Shown here: piece by piece, positions 4,979 to 7,249 of the stretch
How the letters are laid out: each line of letters begins with the position of its first letter
Position numbering within the stretch: position 1 is the stretch's first letter
Assembly (NCBI GenBank): GCA_948744995.1
Contig: CAPZCD010000052.1
Span: 1-7,249 of the forward strand
DNA from: an uncultured Rickettsiales bacterium
Lineage (GTDB): Bacteria; Pseudomonadota; Alphaproteobacteria; Rickettsiales; UBA1997
Reading direction: 5' to 3'
Length of the DNA stretch: 7,249 bases
The notes under the pieces: generated by a model
Databases searched by the model: none
What the model was told of the DNA's origin: nothing
The model's input: only the letters and a program-made list of their open reading frames with translations
Made by a program: the position numbers and the translations under genes

Positions 4979-5494
4979 ATGTTTTTGAAATTCTTTAGAT
5001 GGTGCTTTTCTGGTTTTTTACTTCTGCTATTATCAGCCGAAGCAAATTCAACACCAATAGCATGCCCGGTATGTGCTGTAGCTATTGCTTCCGGATTAGG
5101 TTTATCAAGAGCTCTTGGTGTAAAAGACGCAGTAGTCGGTGTTTGGGTTGGTGCTCTACTACTTGCAATAAGCCATGGATGTGTAATATTTCTCAGAAAG
5201 AAAAATATAAAAAATATTATGCTGGAACTATTGGTTTACGTTATAACGTACTCCCTCATATTGCCGATGTATATAGGTAAAACCTCAGCAATAGTTTTTA
5301 ATTTGGATAGAATTTTTGGTATAGATAAATTTCTGTTTTCTATAGCAGCCGGTAGTATAGTACTTTTTACTAGTTCAAAGTTATATTTTTTTATGAAAGA
5401 GAAAAATGGTAAGCCACATTTTCCATATGAAAAAGTAGTTTTACCCGTGACTAGTTTGCTGGTTGTAAGTATTCTGTTTAACTTTGTTCTGTAG
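4979..5494 (+). CDS. multi-pass membrane protein with N-terminal CPVC motif, function unknown
   Basis: This 171-residue protein has a hydrophobic N-terminus (residues 8-20, a signal peptide or first helix) ending near AEANS. An ACPVC motif (Cys29, Cys32) follows, then the glycine-rich stretch VAIASGLGLSRALGVKD. About four membrane helices come next, roughly at 50-71, 82-100, 117-138 and 152-171. A short conserved-looking loop, MKEKNGKPHFPYEKVVLP (139-156), precedes the last helix. From memory, proteins of this form (CPVC, then GLSRxLGxxD, GIDK, and KNGK..FP..KVVLP) form a conserved family of unknown function in distant bacteria, including Patescibacteria; I cannot verify this here. If the N-terminus is exported, CPVC lies at the outer face of the inner membrane and could bind metal or exchange disulfides. 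There is no clear ribosome binding site, so translation may be coupled to the ferritin gene 14 bases upstream. Only 8 bases separate it from the next gene. Confidence 0.8.
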   Translation: MFLKFFRWCFSGFLLLLLSAEANSTPIACPVCAVAIASGLGLSRALGVKDAVVGVWVGALLLAISHGCVIFLRKKNIKNIMLELLVYVITYSLILPMYIGKTSAIVFNLDRIFGIDKFLFSIAAGSIVLFTSSKLYFFMKEKNGKPHFPYEKVVLPVTSLLVVSILFNFVL

Positions 5495-5502
5495 GTGTAT
5501 TT

Positions 5503-6129
5503 ATGAAGGTAATAGATAATCTAAATGATTTTATCCAAAAGATGGATGATGCTAAAAAGGTGAATCCACTGGATTTGTCAAGCGATCAAGATTTGACAAT
5601 AGCTATAATGAACCTGATAAGTATAGAAGAACACCTGTTTTTTAGTGGTGCTAAAACTAAGGATAGTTCTTTTTATGATTTAATTGAGAATGTGAGGGAG
5701 TACCGCAAGGAGCTACTTGGCAAAATAATAAAATCCTATAGAGGTGAGGTCTGGTGTATATCTAAACACCTCTTGGCAAGTTGTATGCGGTTATCTGAAG
5801 TTGCAACGAAGGCTTTACATGCCAATAAAAAAGAAGAGGCTTATGATCTGTTTGATAAAGCTTATAACCTGTACTGCTTGTTTTGGGGATTGAATCTCAA
5901 TGCACTAGATACGGATGAAGCTAGAAAACTTATAAAAGGTTTAGATAAAGATACTACTGATAATATTGAAAGAGATAGTATTAAAAATGAAGAAAATATT
6001 AATTTTGCAGAAAGTAAAGATGTTGATATTGATACCGAAAATGATGTTAATTCTGAAAAAGGAAAAAAAGGTTTTGTGAAATCTATAAAAGATTTTGTAA
6101 CTAAGGCAATAGATTGTTGTAAGGAGTAG
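5503..6129 (+). CDS. conserved all-helical cytosolic protein, function unknown, partner of the CPVC membrane protein
   Basis: This 208-residue protein has no signal peptide or membrane helix. Residues 1-131 form a helical core with strong-looking blocks: LSSDQDLTIAIMNLISIEEH (25-44), NVREYRKELL (63-72), GEVWCISKHLLASCMRL (81-97) and EEAYDLFDKAYNLYCLFWGLN (111-131). Glu42, Glu43, His44, Cys85, His89 and Cys94 could form a metal or redox site, but this is only a suggestion. I recall the core as a recurring family of unknown function beside CPVC membrane proteins in other bacteria. The tail after residue 132 is polar and acidic, then ends in an amphipathic segment FVKSIKDFVTKAIDCCKE with two adjacent cysteines, perhaps a membrane-contact helix. 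AGGTG at 5493-5497 serves as the ribosome binding site, overlapping the stop of the previous gene, so coupling is likely. It is the last gene of the ferritin operon. Confidence 0.8.
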   Translation: MKVIDNLNDFIQKMDDAKKVNPLDLSSDQDLTIAIMNLISIEEHLFFSGAKTKDSSFYDLIENVREYRKELLGKIIKSYRGEVWCISKHLLASCMRLSEVATKALHANKKEEAYDLFDKAYNLYCLFWGLNLNALDTDEARKLIKGLDKDTTDNIERDSIKNEENINFAESKDVDIDTENDVNSEKGKKGFVKSIKDFVTKAIDCCKE

Positions 6130-6228
6130 TGGTGGTTCTAGTTTTGTTTTTTTAATTCGAATATAATATGTTAAAATAAGTAAATATGTTTAAATATAAA
6201 TTATGCATGTATTTTGTAAAAGTTATTT

Positions 6229-6251
6229 TATTTTCTTATCTTAAGAAAATA
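6229..6251. terminator. 10-bp A/T-rich hairpin, possible bidirectional terminator
   Basis: TATTTTCTTA (6229-6238) and TAAGAAAATA (6242-6251) are perfect inverted repeats around a TCT loop. It sits between convergent genes and could end transcripts from either side. Neither flank provides a pure U-tract, and the stem is weak, so termination is only possible. Confidence 0.35.
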
Positions 6252-6360
6252 TTTATCCATATTTAGTATATTTATAAGTGAGAAAAAATGAGGTTAAAGT
6301 TAATTATTGATTGCATGTCAACTAATATCTACTTATACTAAAATTTTTCTTACTTGTTTT

Positions 6361-6389
6361 TGGAACAATATTTATAGATTTTTGTTCCA
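6361..6389. terminator. 8-bp hairpin beyond the 3' end of the minus-strand gene
   Basis: TGGAACAA (6361-6368) and TTGTTCCA (6382-6389) are perfect inverted repeats with a 13-base loop, about 34 bases beyond the stop of the minus-strand gene. On the minus strand it is followed by A rather than U, so it does not look like a classic terminator. It could protect the mRNA end. Confidence 0.3.
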
Positions 6390-6422
6390 CATATACTTCT
6401 CTTGCTTCTGAGATAATTTTAC

Positions 6423-6692
6423 TTATTTTTCATCTTTCTCGAATAAATCTTTTAGAGCTAAATCATCTATTTCTTTATCGGTTCTTGGAACTTTCTTATT
6501 TGGATTATGTTTTTCAATTCTTAATTCATTTTGTATCCAGCCAGATTTTATTATTTTTATGTATTCTGCGTTTTTTTTATCATTAGGATTATCATTTGCC
6601 TCAAACGCATCTATAGCATCACAAATATTATCTGTAGTTACTATACTTTCCGTATAAAATTTATAATCTTCCTTATTTTTAGCTGTTTCCAT
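6423..6692 (-). CDS. small hydrophilic protein, family not recognised
   Basis: This 89-residue minus-strand protein is very polar and lysine/glutamate/asparagine-rich, with no signal peptide or membrane segment. Its ATG (6692 back to 6690) is preceded on the minus strand by a perfect AGGAGG about five bases upstream, the best ribosome binding site in the window. This is the main reason to call it real. The middle carries IVTTDNICDAIDAFEAND and IKIIKSGWIQNELRIEKHNP, and the C-terminus is KDLFEKDEK. I do not recognise it; it could be a small effector, an antitoxin-like protein, or the intact end of a decayed gene. It has no operon partner. Its nearest neighbour, the ferritin operon, runs convergently to it. 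Confidence 0.6.
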   Translation of the reverse strand: METAKNKEDYKFYTESIVTTDNICDAIDAFEANDNPNDKKNAEYIKIIKSGWIQNELRIEKHNPNKKVPRTDKEIDDLALKDLFEKDEK

Positions 6693-7077
6693 AAAACCTC
6701 CTATATTTGTTTGAATTATAGATATATAATAAGCAACATTTTTAATTTGAAATATTTTATTTTTTGATTAATAATTAAAATCTACATAATTTTCTTAATT
6801 CTTTTCTCTAATACAATATTATATTTCTATATTGCTTCTATAAAATCTAAAAAATATAAAAGATATAATTAAAACTTTTAATAAATTCTTTCTTTTTACA
6901 TAATTATTAATCGTATTCGAGAAGTAATAATAATTGTTATTGAATCCTAATCATTACGATTGTCAACATTTTTTTTGGTCGAGTATTCTCTTTGTTGAGA
7001 TACAATATCAGCTAATGCACTAACTCAAATTTTTTCTTTATTTATAAAACTGTTTCATATTGCAAGGTCAATACTAA
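6693..7077. other. very AT-rich non-coding or decayed region
   Basis: No intact gene was found; the plus-strand frame at 6531-6767 is an AT-rich shadow opposite the minus-strand gene. The first part would hold the promoter of the minus-strand gene (TATAAT-like sequence around 6715-6722 read on the minus strand, without a good -35). A 7-bp inverted repeat, AATCGTA (6909-6915) and TACGATT (6955-6961), spans 53 bases. Around 7000-7025 a plus-strand frame reads DTISANAL, which might be a relic of the TPR-like gene that follows, but the frames are broken. Confidence 0.4.
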
Positions 7078-7249
7078 TATCAACATTTCTCATTGATTTT
7101 GATTATTTATATTTCTCTTTCTGCTTTCAATTTGGGACATCTTAAAGAAAAAGAAAACTTAATTGATGAATCAATTGAGTTCTATATTCTTGTATCAGAA
7201 TATGAAGACGAGCCATTTGTATTCCACAATAAAAAGCATAAATCAAGAA
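7078..7249 (+). CDS. TPR-like repeat protein fragment, cut by the right edge
   Basis: A plus-strand frame is open from just after TAA 7075-7077 to the window end. It includes AFNLGHLKEKENLIDESIEFY, followed by ILVSEYEDEPF. The pattern 'A..NLG.L......I.E.IE.Y' fits one tetratricopeptide repeat, a two-helix scaffold for protein binding. There is no ATG; TTG at 7093 or 7099 would be needed, and no ribosome binding site is visible. The upstream part therefore looks degraded, and this may be the 5'-damaged remnant of a larger repeat protein. TPR proteins are common in host-associated Rickettsiales-like bacteria. What lies beyond the edge decides the call. Confidence 0.4.

Larger units (their letters stand above)
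6130..6422. other. intergenic region between convergent genes
   Basis: No reading frame is credible here. A run of seven T at 6145-6151 follows the operon end but lacks a strong preceding stem. Two hairpins are present and listed separately. The region separates the plus-strand ferritin operon from the minus-strand gene at 6423-6692, so it would hold the 3' ends of both transcripts. Confidence 0.45.

Noticed and set aside
4999..5280. Second plus-strand frame inside the CPVC gene
   Set aside because: It is out of frame with a protein that has clear membrane helices and a conserved-looking motif. The product is rich in Cys, Arg and Ser with no pattern, as expected for a frame shadow.
6531..6767. 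Plus-strand frame opposite the small minus-strand gene
   Set aside because: It is rich in Phe, Ile and Tyr, as expected from AT-rich antisense DNA, and has no ribosome binding site. The opposite strand has a perfect AGGAGG.
1..7249. tRNA, rRNA, CRISPR array or intact insertion sequence
   Set aside because: I looked for T-loop-like GGTTCGA sequences, regularly spaced repeats and transposase motifs on both strands and found none. A covariance search with a tRNA finder would settle the tRNA point.

Overview
The window is very AT-rich DNA with short genes and long non-coding gaps. It carries a Gram-negative lipid A pair, lpxA followed directly by lpxI. LpxI is the UDP-2,3-diacylglucosamine hydrolase used instead of LpxH by many Alphaproteobacteria. 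Together these suggest a host-associated, genome-reduced alphaproteobacterium, most likely of the Rickettsiales or a similar lineage. That assignment is inference; the window has no rRNA or other decisive marker.

Layout: (1) Bases 1-832 hold a possible gene tail at the left edge, a 71-aa secreted cysteine-rich protein (164-379), and a roughly 450-base gap that ends in a good promoter. (2) Bases 848-2529 are lpxA and lpxI, overlapping by one base and closed by a perfect 10-bp hairpin; lpxB does not follow. (3) Bases 2560-3054 are non-coding, with G/T-rich and purine-rich patches. (4) Bases 3055-3375 encode a small TRL-like lipoprotein, followed by hairpins. (5) Bases 3637-4167 encode a stand-alone protein with a nuclease-like domain of the phage/polymorphic-toxin BECR type (barnase, EndoU, colicin E5/D, RelE) and no visible antitoxin partner. 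(6) Bases 4470-6129 form a tight three-gene operon: ferritin, a multi-pass membrane protein with an N-terminal CPVC motif, and a conserved all-helical cytosolic protein with Cys/His/Glu-rich segments. (7) Bases 6130-7249 are mostly decayed-looking DNA with one small minus-strand gene that has a strong ribosome binding site. At the right edge is the start of a TPR-like reading frame.

The most interesting part is the ferritin operon. From memory, the second and third genes belong to families of unknown function that also occur in distant bacteria, including Patescibacteria. Their co-transcription with ferritin here suggests a role in iron or thiol-redox handling. The isolated BECR nuclease-like protein is the second point of interest. 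All family assignments come from reading the protein sequences; no database search was possible.
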